64,000 nt of DNA from Paenibacillus elgii NBRC 100335 (GTDB lineage Bacteria; Bacillota; Bacilli; Paenibacillales; NBRC-103111), in contig NZ_BIMB01000028.1 in the NCBI RefSeq assembly GCF_004000865.1, forward strand, positions 26,807 through 90,806. Reading direction: 5' to 3'. Within the stretch, counting starts at the first letter, position 1, and the number at the start of each line of letters is the position of its first letter. Shown here in pieces: positions 51,701-59,875 of the stretch. Both the position numbers and the translations under genes were made by a program. The notes beneath the pieces were generated by a model. That model was given only the letters and a program-made list of their open reading frames with translations. It was not told the origin of the DNA and made no database searches.

Positions 51701-52438
51701 CTATCCGTGCTGCGGGTAAGCCAGAGGGGAATCGCAATAAGGGCATGTTTTATTCTCGCCGGGCTTCAGCAGGGCGGACGACCCACAGCCGGGGCACTCC
51801 ACCGTCTTGGGCGTTGGGGGCGGCGTCTGCGGCCTGCTCTGCTGCGGCACGAAGCTATCTCCGTTCACGGACACGTTGACATTTACCATCGAGGCCCCAG
51901 GGGCCCATTGGTTAAATACAATGGACATCGAGTACATATCGATGAACGCATCCTGAAACACGCCGAGATAAATCATGCGCTGCAGGTCGTTGACCACCAC
52001 GGCTGGCCGCTGGTTCGTCGTCTCCGCCAAGCTTTGGACGGAAGTCACTCCCTGCACCAAAACGAGATGACGGTAATAGTCATATCTGTCGAAGAGCTGC
52101 TTGCGCCGCTGCCCGCTCTTCCACAGCATGTATATGCCGGGAATCAAGTCAAGGAGGACAACCCACACCATCACCCAATACTGAATATCGCTCCCTGCGG
52201 CCAAGTGAGACAAGAACGAAATCAGAAACGGGATAAATATAACCAGAAACGTCGTGCCGGCATTTTTCCAGTCAATGACCTTCTGGTAGCTCAAATCGCG
52301 GTGCTTCCATAGACGGATAGCCAGCAAAATGAAGCCGATCGGAAAAAATAAAATAAGTCCCAGCGCTATCGCAACGCCGCTTATGGCTGGACGATCATAA
52401 TTCAAGGAGGCTCCCTCATTTCTTTTATGCTTCGACAT
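51701..52438 (-). CDS. Tandem paralogue 4: two-TM protein with winged-helix-like domain and zinc ribbon
   Basis: 245 residues. Same plan as the next three genes: an N-terminal DRPAI-x-G box, TM1 (LGLILFFPIGFILLAIRLWKHRDLSYQKV), TM2 (GTTFLVIFIPFLISFLSHLA), a third hydrophobic part (MVWVVLLDLIPGIYMLW), a basic hinge, a domain YRHLVLVQGVTSVQSLAETTNQRPAVVVNDLQRMIYLGVFQDAFID that looks like a winged helix, and a C-terminal zinc ribbon CPGCGSS...CPYCDS. Here the linker to the ribbon is short. Last gene of the operon, followed by a terminator. Function unknown. Confidence 0.78.
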   Translation of the reverse strand: MSKHKRNEGASLNYDRPAISGVAIALGLILFFPIGFILLAIRLWKHRDLSYQKVIDWKNAGTTFLVIFIPFLISFLSHLAAGSDIQYWVMVWVVLLDLIPGIYMLWKSGQRRKQLFDRYDYYRHLVLVQGVTSVQSLAETTNQRPAVVVNDLQRMIYLGVFQDAFIDMYSMSIVFNQWAPGASMVNVNVSVNGDSFVPQQSRPQTPPPTPKTVECPGCGSSALLKPGENKTCPYCDSPLAYPQHG

Positions 52439-52445
52439 GCCTATT

Positions 52446-53102
52446 TTACTCCGGGTAACTTAGCAAAGAATCACAATAAGGACAAGCTTTGCTCTCGCCT
52501 GGCCGCACGATTGTAGACGAACCACAGCCATGGCACTCAACCGACTTGGGCAATCGTTTTTCCGACGGTTTGTATAAAGGCAGTGGCTTGTCCCACTCGT
52601 GAATGTGGCCTTCGCCAGTACCCTCGCGGGCAACAAAACCTTTCTGATGGAAAACAAGGGTCAACGAATACATATTTATGGAAGCATGCGGAATCATGCC
52701 GCGACCGATCATGCGTTTCAAATCGTTGATCACCACGCCCCGGCGCTGGTTGATTAATTTCTCGATACCGAGAATGGATTTGATCCCTTGCTCCATGATG
52801 ATATTGCGATAAAGCTTGTACCGGTCATTGAGCCGTTTTCGCTTCCACTGGCTTATCCCTAGCAGGAATACACCCGGAAGAAGAAAAAATAGTTGATTGA
52901 TTTCATTCGTGAAGATGAAGCGCATGAAAGGAAACATAATCAAAAACGCCGTGCCCGCAACTGTCCAATCATATATTTTTTGATAGCTCAAGTCCCGATG
53001 CTTCCGTACACGGATAACGAACAGAATGATACCGGCCGGGAAAAAGAGAACCAACGCCAGTACGACTAGCACGCCGTTTATCGCCGGTTTATCCGTATTC
53101 AA
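52446..53102 (-). CDS. Tandem paralogue 3: two-TM protein with winged-helix-like domain and zinc ribbon
   Basis: 218 residues from a TTG start with GGGGAGG about 11 bases upstream; the shortest of the four. DKPAINGV box, membrane segments, the domain YRNIIMEQGIKSILGIEKLINQRRGVVINDLKRMIGRGMIPHASINMYSL, and a zinc ribbon CHGCGSS...CPYCDS. It is the most diverged: the first ribbon knuckle reads CHGC instead of CPGC. Confidence 0.75.
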   Translation of the reverse strand: MNTDKPAINGVLVVLALVLFFPAGIILFVIRVRKHRDLSYQKIYDWTVAGTAFLIMFPFMRFIFTNEINQLFFLLPGVFLLGISQWKRKRLNDRYKLYRNIIMEQGIKSILGIEKLINQRRGVVINDLKRMIGRGMIPHASINMYSLTLVFHQKGFVAREGTGEGHIHEWDKPLPLYKPSEKRLPKSVECHGCGSSTIVRPGESKACPYCDSLLSYPE

Positions 53103-53145
53103 TTCGGTTTCCGCCTCCCCGCTTGGTGTGCTGAATACCTGCCTT

Positions 53146-53952
53146 CTATCCGCTCTTCGGATACGTTAGAGGGGAATCGCAATACGGACACGCCTTGCTT
53201 TCGCCGGGCTGGAGCAAGGTCGACGAACCGCAGCCGGGACATTCCACCTTCTTCGGCAGCGGCTTCTCTGCCGTTTTAGACGACGAGGTCGTTTTCATGT
53301 ATTCGTTTAAGAGCTCTTTGTAGGCACCTTTGAGCTCTTTGGTCAAACCTTCCAATTCCTCCACTGCGGCAGTACGTCTTGAGGACAAGTCCATTGCCGG
53401 CCGATTAATAACGATGGTCATTGAATTCATATCGACAAAAGCATCCTGGAACGCACCAAGATAAATCAGGCGCCTCAAATCGTTGGCAACGACCGTCGGC
53501 CTCTGCTTGGTCATCTCCGCGATCGTCTGGATCGAAGTAATTCCTTCTGTTGCGACGATATGACGATAATGATCGTACAGGGTAAAAAGCTGTTCGCGTT
53601 TCTGTCCACTCTTCCACAGCATGAACAGCCCCGGCAGCAGCAAGAACAGGATAGCGGCGAAAAGAGACACATAAAATACCCCAAACCTCTCCTCTTGGAT
53701 GGCGAAGGACAAGGTTATAAAAAGGGGAAACGTAGAAATCCCGAACAAAGTAAAAAGGGTTACCGCGGCATTTTTCCATTCCAATACTTTTTGATAGCTC
53801 AGATCGCGATGATTCCTCAATCGGATAGCTGCCAAAATGAGACCCAACGGAAAAAACAAGAGGAACGCCAGCAATATCCACTCGCCTTTTATAGCAGGTC
53901 TATCGTCAAAGTCCAAGCGTGTTCCTTCCTCTCCTGATTCGATCATTAACAT
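53146..53952 (-). CDS. Tandem paralogue 2: two-TM protein with winged-helix-like domain and zinc ribbon
   Basis: 268 residues. DRPAIKGE box, membrane segments (ILLAFLLFFPLGLILAAIRL and others), domain YRHIVATEGITSIQTIAEMTKQRPTVVANDLRRLIYLGAFQDAFVDMNSMTIVI, a coiled-coil linker (VEELEGLTKELKGAYKELLNEYMK) and zinc ribbon CPGCGSS...CPYCDS. A TTG 36 bases in, after AGAGGAAGG, is an alternative start. Confidence 0.78.
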   Translation of the reverse strand: MLMIESGEEGTRLDFDDRPAIKGEWILLAFLLFFPLGLILAAIRLRNHRDLSYQKVLEWKNAAVTLFTLFGISTFPLFITLSFAIQEERFGVFYVSLFAAILFLLLPGLFMLWKSGQKREQLFTLYDHYRHIVATEGITSIQTIAEMTKQRPTVVANDLRRLIYLGAFQDAFVDMNSMTIVINRPAMDLSSRRTAAVEELEGLTKELKGAYKELLNEYMKTTSSSKTAEKPLPKKVECPGCGSSTLLQPGESKACPYCDSPLTYPKSG

Positions 53953-53972
53953 TTACAAAGGATACGGCCTTC

Positions 53973-54791
53973 CTATTTCGACGGATACGTCAACGGAGAA
54001 TCGCAATAAGCACACGTTTTGCTTTCCCCGGGCTGCAGCAAGGTCGACGAACCGCAGCCGGGGCATTCCACCGTCTTCGGTAGCGGCTTCTTGTCCGTTT
54101 TGGACGAAGAGGTCATTTGGGTGTATTCGTGCAGAATCTCTTCGTAAGCGCGTTTGAAGTCTATGTCTTTAGGCAGATCTTCCGGAAAATCCTTCTCAGT
54201 CGTGCTCTCCTGAGGCGAGTGAAAAGGTGCCGTCGGTTCGACTGACCGCTGAAAAACGATCGCCATTGAATCCATATCCAAATAGGCATTGGGGAACTCG
54301 CCAAGACCGAGCAGGCGCTTCAAATCGTTGGCAACGACCGCCGGGCGATGCCAGGTCATCTCCGCGATGGTATGGACAGAAGTAATTCCTTGCAACATGA
54401 CGATCTGGCGATAAGAGTCATAACGGGCCAAAAGCCGTTTACGACTCTGCTTGCTCACCCATAGCATGGATATTCCGGGAGTGAAGAAAAAAATAATAAG
54501 AATAAACCACATCGAAAACAACGCAAACGTATCTGCTGGAGATATACTGTTCATGAATAAAAATATCGATGCCCAGAATACAAACAGAACAAGAAAGGTT
54601 GCGCCGGCATTTCGCCAGTCATCTATTTTTTGATAGCTCAGATTGCGATGCTTCCACAGTCGGATAGCCGCCAAAAGGAGGCCCGCCGGAAAAAACAAGA
54701 GGAACGCCAGCACGATCACGACGCCTTGAATAGCCGGTCTGTCCATGTCCAATCTAACTTGTGGCTTCTCTTCTATATTGCTCTGATGCAC
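53973..54791 (-). CDS. Tandem paralogue 1: two-TM protein with winged-helix-like domain and zinc ribbon
   Basis: 272 residues from a GTG behind GAGGT. DRPAIQGV box, membrane segments (LAFLLFFPAGLLLAAIRLWKHRNLSYQK, TFALFSMWFILIIFFFTPGISMLW), domain YRQIVMLQGITSVHTIAEMTWHRPAVVANDLKRLLGLGEFPNAYLDMDSMAIVF, a linker with helical part, and zinc ribbon CPGCGSS...CAYCDS. Closest to paralogue 2. Confidence 0.78.
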   Translation of the reverse strand: MHQSNIEEKPQVRLDMDRPAIQGVVIVLAFLLFFPAGLLLAAIRLWKHRNLSYQKIDDWRNAGATFLVLFVFWASIFLFMNSISPADTFALFSMWFILIIFFFTPGISMLWVSKQSRKRLLARYDSYRQIVMLQGITSVHTIAEMTWHRPAVVANDLKRLLGLGEFPNAYLDMDSMAIVFQRSVEPTAPFHSPQESTTEKDFPEDLPKDIDFKRAYEEILHEYTQMTSSSKTDKKPLPKTVECPGCGSSTLLQPGESKTCAYCDSPLTYPSK

Positions 54792-54801
54792 CGTGTCGAC
54801 C

Positions 54802-55545
54802 TCATTTCAACGTGATCAGCTGGCTGTTTCTGCGGCCCAGGTCGGCGGAGATATCGCGCAGAAGCTTGCGGGACATCTCGACCTTGCCCTTCTCCTCCGC
54901 CTGATCACTGAGCCCGCGGACGCAGCGCTCCAATTCCTTGATCTGCCACAGCAAGTTCTCCTCCATATGAATCATCGAAGGATGTGAAACCGGGTCGCTG
55001 TACTTCACTTTTTCGATCAGCTCCCGTACCCCCGCTTTCAACGCTTCCCGTTCCTCGATTTCCTCTTCTTCCAGCGCATAGCTTACCGAATCGAGAGCCA
55101 GCTTCATCTGCTTCATCAGTTGCATCTGTACCCTTTGATCATCCTCTTGATTCCGCACAACATTCGTAAAATGATGGGCAAGCCCCATCCCGATCGCCCA
55201 GACCGCGGCGGTGATGACTTCAATCACCACGAATGAGGTCAGGGAAATCCGCAAGGTGAGCCAGAAAAAAGCCGTATGAAAAATAGCGGCAGCTCCATAC
55301 AACACCGATATCGTAACGAAGGTCAAGGAGGCGGGAAGCCCGTCTCCGCGCCGGTTTTGCTTCACTTCACCTACTGCGCAGTAATAACAAGCCGCTTCCG
55401 CAAGAACGATGGAGATCAAGGAAGTCCACCAGTGCCCGGTTCCCCAATCCTCCACACGACATAAGAAAAAGGCAGCTACGGTTACCAAGACAATGAGGCC
55501 GAACATCAATTTGGCGGCCACGGCAGGCAAACGATTCATATTCAT
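54802..55545 (-). CDS. Membrane protein with C-terminal coiled coil
   Basis: 247 residues. About four N-terminal membrane helices (LMFGLIVLVTVAAFFLC, WTSLISIVLAEAACYYC, LTFVTISVLYGAAAIFHTAFFWLTL, VVIEVITAAVWAIGMGL), then a long charged helical tail (QMKLALDSVSYALEEEEIEEREALKAGVRELIEKV, LLWQIKELERCVRGLSDQAEEKG). AAAGGAGC precedes the ATG. It lies between the SPFH protein and the four paralogues in the same operon. No family recognised. Confidence 0.72.
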   Translation of the reverse strand: MNMNRLPAVAAKLMFGLIVLVTVAAFFLCRVEDWGTGHWWTSLISIVLAEAACYYCAVGEVKQNRRGDGLPASLTFVTISVLYGAAAIFHTAFFWLTLRISLTSFVVIEVITAAVWAIGMGLAHHFTNVVRNQEDDQRVQMQLMKQMKLALDSVSYALEEEEIEEREALKAGVRELIEKVKYSDPVSHPSMIHMEENLLWQIKELERCVRGLSDQAEEKGKVEMSRKLLRDISADLGRRNSQLITLK

Positions 55546-55558
55546 CTCAAGCTCCTTT

Positions 55559-56845
55559 TCACCCTAACTTATTCCCGCATTCAAAACAAAACTTTTGCCC
55601 CGGCTGCACGACCTGCTGACACTGACTGCAAGTGAGCACCATGCTCTTGCCGCACTCCGGACAAAACTTCGCTCCCGCCTCCACCATCGTCGCACACTGG
55701 GGACAAGGAGCGCCCAGCGACTCGCCGCATTTCGCACAATGAAGTGCCTGTTCCGGGTTATCCGCTTGGCAGCGGGGACAAGGATGGTACTTATCGCCGC
55801 AGTTCGGGCAAAATTTCGATCCCGCCGGAAGAGAATGCCCGCACGCTTGGCAGGCCACGTCCGAGGAAGCGGCTCCCTGCTTGAGCGATTGTCCGCACCC
55901 TCTGCAAAAGCTGGAATCATGCGCATTGCTCGTGCCACAATTCGAACATGTCTGCACAGGAGTAGACACATCCATATGTCCCGACAACCGCGAAAACGAA
56001 TCGCCAATCGTCATCCCAACGCCTTGACCGAGCCCCAGACCGATGCCCGCTCCCAAGAAGGCCGATGGATTCCCTTCGTTCTTCGCCGCGCTTTCCAGCG
56101 TATTAAAGGTTCTTTCCTGCTGGTAAGAGAAGCCGAGAATGTCCATTTCTGCTTTTTTCGCCAGCGCTTCCTTTAACCGCCTCGTAGCCGGATCTTCCTC
56201 GGGCAGATTAATGGAATCGATCTGGAAGCCGACCAGGCGAATCCCGTATTCTTGAAAAATCGAAACGATTCGACTTTCCATATGTTTGGAGATTTCGGAG
56301 ATATAGGCGTTAATTTCCAAAATGCTAATTTTTTTATGTACCAGATAAGCGGAGATGAGCTCTTTGATGTTCATCATCAGGATACTGCGAAAATATTTGC
56401 CAAGCGCCGCCTGATCGACCGCCGGAAGCGTCCCGACCAGCTTAAGCAGAAACTTGCGCGTATCTTCGATCTGGATGCCTAATTGACCGAACGCGCGGAC
56501 CGATACCATCATGTGATATTTGGGCTCCTGCAGTTGAATCGGAGTCGGCGTCCCCCATTTCAAGTCCAGCTTGTGCAGCTTGTTCACGAACCAAATTTCC
56601 GCCGTAAACGGCGACTTGCCGCCAAAAGGCAAATTGACGACGGAGGAAAAAACCGGAATATTTTGCGTTGATAGCGTGTGCCGGCCGGGACCGAGCAGGT
56701 CAAGCGCCTCCCCGCCTTTGAACAGCAGCGCTTCCTGGGTTTCATTGACGATCAGTTGAGTCCATGTGCCTAGTTCTTGGTTCGGATATTTCCATACCAA
56801 TAAATCGGGCGGCCCGTCGAATTTGACTACTTCTATAATTGCCAT
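55559..56845 (-). CDS. SPFH-domain protein with multiple zinc ribbons (YdjI-like)
   Basis: 428 residues, no signal peptide. The SPFH/band-7-like domain (about 1-215) opens with VVKFDGPPDLLVWKYPNQELGTWTQLIVNETQEALLFKGGEALDLLGPGRHTL and matches the group of Bacillus YdjI ('virion core protein'-like). A Gly-rich helix (GAGIGLGLGQGVGMTIGD) follows. The C-terminus has about ten CxxC knuckles in five zinc ribbons (CSNCGTS, CRGCGQS, CQACGHS, CPNCGDK, CPRCQAD, CAKCGES, CPQCATM, CPECGKS, CSQCQQV, CFECGNK). In B. subtilis the ydjGHI genes accompany pspA under SigW. First gene of this operon; it may scaffold the membrane proteins encoded downstream. Confidence 0.85.
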   Translation of the reverse strand: MAIIEVVKFDGPPDLLVWKYPNQELGTWTQLIVNETQEALLFKGGEALDLLGPGRHTLSTQNIPVFSSVVNLPFGGKSPFTAEIWFVNKLHKLDLKWGTPTPIQLQEPKYHMMVSVRAFGQLGIQIEDTRKFLLKLVGTLPAVDQAALGKYFRSILMMNIKELISAYLVHKKISILEINAYISEISKHMESRIVSIFQEYGIRLVGFQIDSINLPEEDPATRRLKEALAKKAEMDILGFSYQQERTFNTLESAAKNEGNPSAFLGAGIGLGLGQGVGMTIGDSFSRLSGHMDVSTPVQTCSNCGTSNAHDSSFCRGCGQSLKQGAASSDVACQACGHSLPAGSKFCPNCGDKYHPCPRCQADNPEQALHCAKCGESLGAPCPQCATMVEAGAKFCPECGKSMVLTCSQCQQVVQPGQKFCFECGNKLG

Positions 56846-56899
56846 CTAGGTACCCCTTTCCATATGCTGGTCTCGCGCGTAATCCTTTTACATTAATAT

Positions 56900-56927
56900 A
56901 CTACGAAACCAACCCTTTTTGGACTCA
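56900..56927 (-). promoter_or_regulatory. Possible SigW-like promoter of the SPFH operon
   Basis: On the minus strand TGAGTC (56922-56927), 16 bases, CGTAGT (56900-56905). The -35 matches TGAAAC at four of six bases and the -10 begins with the essential CGTA. About 55 bases before the start codon. Confidence 0.45.
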
Positions 56928-57053
56928 AAATTTTCCATTTGATGCGTTATAACAGACAATTTTGCTAGATTTCGACAAGATGCGGAAAGAGTTGGAGTGG
57001 TTTGTCGGGGAGGATTCCGGGAAGTCCTATTTTTAAAAAACACATACATACTG

Positions 57054-57072
57054 TATAATTGTTATAACAATT
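57054..57072. promoter_or_regulatory. Toxin-antitoxin promoter -10 and operator dyad
   Basis: TATAAT (57054-57059) overlaps AATTGTTATAACAATT (57057-57072), a perfect 16-base palindrome, 28 bases before the antitoxin start. This is the arrangement expected for autorepression by the antitoxin. Confidence 0.7.
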
Positions 57073-57099
57073 TGACATATTAATAAGGAGAATGATGAT

Positions 57100-57363
57100 A
57101 TGAGCAAGGTGGTTGGGATGGAGCGAAAAGTCGCCAAATTCGGCAACAGCTTAGGCATCACGATGACAGAGGCCTTCAAACGAATCGGAGTGGAGCTCGG
57201 TGACTCGGTACAGATCGATGTGCGGGAGCAAGACGGGGAGATCGTCATACGAAAAGCAAACAAAGTTTCCCTACCTGCAGGAATAAGTCCGGATTTTATG
57301 GAGACCCTTTCGCAAGTCATGGAGGAGTACGATGAAACTCTGAAAGGGTTAAAAGATAGATAA
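57100..57363 (+). CDS. AbrB/MazE-type antitoxin
   Basis: 87 residues. Swapped-hairpin DNA-binding domain at about 7-50 (RKVAKFGNSLGITMTEAFKRIGVELGDSVQIDVREQDGEIVIRKA), then a C-terminal helix (SPDFMETLSQVMEEYDETLKGLKDR) that would bind and block the toxin. AAGGAG precedes the ATG. Its stop overlaps the toxin start (TAATG). Confidence 0.88.
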   Translation: MSKVVGMERKVAKFGNSLGITMTEAFKRIGVELGDSVQIDVREQDGEIVIRKANKVSLPAGISPDFMETLSQVMEEYDETLKGLKDR

Positions 57364-57770
57364 TGGCTCACGTTCGTTATTTAACCATTCAAGAAGTCAT
57401 CGCCGTAAACGTAGCCGTTATTCAAAAATATAGTCTTGGCGAACATATCGGAGTAAAAAGCAACAGCTTGTTGGAATCAGCCGTTCTGCGTCCTCAGTCT
57501 TCTGCGTTCGGAGATGATGCTTATAGCACCCTGTTCGATAAAGCAGTTGCCCTTTTCGAATCGTTGGGGCAAAATCATCCTTTTCAAAATGCAAACAAAC
57601 GAACGGCATTTACCGCTTTAGTGATTTTCCTTCGGTATAATGGCTATCGGTTTGTGATGGATGTTAAGAAGGCTGAAGATCTTACTGTGGATATGGTGAA
57701 TCATAGGTACTCTTTTGAAGAGCTGGTTGAAATTATTGAGCAGCATGCCGTGGTTATTGATTCGGAGTAA
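57363..57770 (+). CDS. doc: Doc-family toxin (Fic/DOC fold)
   Basis: 135 residues. The Doc active-site motif HPFQNANKRTAFTA is intact, as is the YLTIQEVIAVN start of the family. Doc phosphorylates EF-Tu and stops translation when free of its antitoxin. Starts inside the antitoxin stop codon, so translation is coupled. Confidence 0.92.
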   Translation: MAHVRYLTIQEVIAVNVAVIQKYSLGEHIGVKSNSLLESAVLRPQSSAFGDDAYSTLFDKAVALFESLGQNHPFQNANKRTAFTALVIFLRYNGYRFVMDVKKAEDLTVDMVNHRYSFEELVEIIEQHAVVIDSE

Positions 57771-57775
57771 CATGC

Positions 57776-57812
57776 AAAAAATGGGCCGAGGACCACGGTC
57801 CCCAACCCATTT
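57776..57812. terminator. Terminator between doc and the stalk-protein gene
   Basis: AAATGGG (57779-57785) pairs with CCCATTT (57806-57812), with an inner GGACC/GGTCC helix. The minus strand has a TTTTTTG tail, so it ends the stalk-protein gene and probably doc as well. Confidence 0.8.
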
Positions 57813-57853
57813 GTCAACAGCCCCTACAAGGCAGGCTTTTTGGCAAACTTGTC

Positions 57854-58723
57854 TTATTTGTCTTCGTAGATTACAACGGATTTCGATTCTTCTTCCCATT
57901 TCACAACGGCTTTCAAAGCCTCGCTGACGAAACGGGCAGGAACGACGGTATTGCCTTCCACAATAGCCGCAGGCACTTCCAGCGTCACTTCTTTGCCGTT
58001 TACATAAGCCTTCGTGCTATCAACGAAAAGTTTAACGGTGATGCCGTCGCGAGTAACCGTTACGGAACGTTCTTCCGGGTTCCAGCTTACTTCCGCTTTC
58101 AGAGCTTCGGAGATGGCCCGGAAAGGTACCAGAGTACTGCCCTCACGGATGAAGGGGCGGACTTCCATGGAAGGCTCTTCGCCATTGACGTACAATTGCA
58201 CGCCGGATTTTCCAAGCTTCTCGTAAAGCTTACCAAGCTTCTTGTAAGCGTTGAGGTTTTTCACATTCGCTTTTACGGCTTCTTTCTGAACATAAACCGC
58301 ATCGGTTACGTTACCTTGATTGTCGAGCAGATCGGCTGCCGCGGAAAGCGCAGCGTCTTTTTCGACGATAGCTTCCAATTCAGCTTTCTTCTCAGCCGTA
58401 AGCTGTGTTTCGTATTTGGTCAAAAGAAGATCGGCAAGCACGGCACCAGCCGGTTTGTCCTTTACATTTTCAATGGCATTGAGCAGACCTTTATAGCCGT
58501 TTTTGCCGTTACTTTCATAAGTCGTGCCCGTAACGGAAGCCTTCGGTTCTACCTCTACTTTAACCTTGACGTCTTTTTCTTTGCCGACAGTGATTGCTTG
58601 CGCTGCAGCTTCCGCTCTGTCGGAGCGGTTGTCGTTATCGGACTTTGCCAATGCGGAGCCGGCCATCAGGCTAGTTGCGACGACGCAAGATGCGGCGATC
58701 ATCATAGGTTTCTTCATGTTCAT
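57854..58723 (-). CDS. Secreted protein with helical domain and two stalk repeats
   Basis: 289 residues from the ATG at 58723 (AAAGGAGAG upstream). Signal peptide (MMIAASCVVATSLMAGSALA). A Lys/Glu-rich, mostly helical middle (about 35-180, including AVKANVKNLNAYKKLGKLYEKLGKSG). Two C-terminal stalk repeats (LVPFRAISEALKAEVSWN, VVPARFVSEALKAVVKWE). A wall-side protein of unknown function; the helical part may bind a partner. Confidence 0.8.
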   Translation of the reverse strand: MNMKKPMMIAASCVVATSLMAGSALAKSDNDNRSDRAEAAAQAITVGKEKDVKVKVEVEPKASVTGTTYESNGKNGYKGLLNAIENVKDKPAGAVLADLLLTKYETQLTAEKKAELEAIVEKDAALSAAADLLDNQGNVTDAVYVQKEAVKANVKNLNAYKKLGKLYEKLGKSGVQLYVNGEEPSMEVRPFIREGSTLVPFRAISEALKAEVSWNPEERSVTVTRDGITVKLFVDSTKAYVNGKEVTLEVPAAIVEGNTVVPARFVSEALKAVVKWEEESKSVVIYEDK

Positions 58724-58842
58724 CAATAACTCTCCTTTGTTGGTTAAAAATTCTTGTTTGCATGAGCTCACTAAGTTGTTCGTTCCCGTAAATTTTTTTG
58801 TGGGGAGTTCGAAAAAAATTAAAACTTTTTTAAGCGTCTTGG

Positions 58843-59097
58843 TTATAGGACTCCGCTTAATTTGTTGGAAACGATGCTCCGCTCCAGCTTTACATGCAGC
58901 AGCTCCGTTTGCAAATCTTTCCCGATGGCATGCACCGCCGATACGATCTCTTCCGCCGTAAGCACATGGATCGTGTCCGCTTTTTTCGCGATATAATCGA
59001 GTATCGCTTCAACACATTCCTCGCAGCTTTCGATTTTATCCGCGAGCAGACGTTCTTCCTCAAGTAAAGTCTCGTATTTGCTTTGTAAGTTGTTCAT
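58843..59097 (-). CDS. Small helical protein of unknown function
   Basis: 84 residues from the ATG at 59097 behind AGAGGAGCC. Almost all coiled-coil or amphipathic helix (KYETLLEEERLLADKIESCEECVEAILDYIAKKADTI), with a close cysteine pair ESCEEC. No family recognised; it could be a small adaptor. Confidence 0.65.
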   Translation of the reverse strand: MNNLQSKYETLLEEERLLADKIESCEECVEAILDYIAKKADTIHVLTAEEIVSAVHAIGKDLQTELLHVKLERSIVSNKLSGVL

Positions 59098-59330
59098 TTT
59101 ATCCGGGCTCCTCTCCATTAGCTTTTTGCCAACCAACTTAGAGACCATATTAACATTTGTTAAATTTTATTTAAATAGATTCAACAATTAGTTAAATTAA
59201 ACATTGAAGTATTTAACTTTACGTTGAGTCACACCCGTCAACAATCCCTCTCCTAACCAACTCTTCACTTGGGTTCACAGGAAGATCGTGGTATACTTTG
59301 AGCACATTCACCAAGGGAGAAATCGCTTGC

Positions 59331-59855
59331 ATGAGCTACTATTTTTCGATCTGCGCCTCCGAGAAATATCAGGAAAAGTACATCGAATTTATGCTGATGA
59401 ACTATCAACAATTAAACCTTCCCTATTCGTTCCCGCTAACCCTTAGCTTCCTCGCAAGTCCGATTCTCATGAAGGAAGAAGCCATTCTATGCTTCAATGA
59501 CGAAGACGAATTGGTAGGAGCACTCGGTTATATTTACGGAACCGGCGAGAACGACTACCAAGATACGCATATCGTGCAGATTCAGGCCGTATTTTTGCTG
59601 GATGAATACCGCAGAACCCGTCTTTTTCTCCGGGGCCTCCAGTACTTGACCCAGTTCATCACCCAGTTGAACAGACCGGTGACGGAGCTTCGTTTCTGGA
59701 CGCCGGTACAGGACGATCTTCGCAAGTTGTGCGGCAAGCTCGCCGTGAGAGCCGACGTCCGGGATACGGCGTTCGGCACAATGGAAGAATACCGCGCCCC
59801 GTTCTCCGATTGGCATGCTTACGCCATGCAGTTCCGTCACGAATCGTACTTTTGA
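59331..59855 (+). CDS. GNAT-like protein, paralogue A
   Basis: 174 residues from the ATG at 59331 behind AAGGGAGAAA. An acyltransferase-like fold is suggested by the strand pattern (EAILCFNDEDELVGALGYIYG, HIVQIQAVFLLDEYRRTRLFLRGLQYLTQFI, VTELRFWTPVQDDLRKLCGKLAVR), but the acetyl-CoA signature is not clear. It has the same length and layout as the protein at 62054. First gene of the operon with the ABC exporter. Confidence 0.62.
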   Translation: MSYYFSICASEKYQEKYIEFMLMNYQQLNLPYSFPLTLSFLASPILMKEEAILCFNDEDELVGALGYIYGTGENDYQDTHIVQIQAVFLLDEYRRTRLFLRGLQYLTQFITQLNRPVTELRFWTPVQDDLRKLCGKLAVRADVRDTAFGTMEEYRAPFSDWHAYAMQFRHESYF

Positions 59856-59875
59856 CCCTGGAAGGGAATCTCTCT

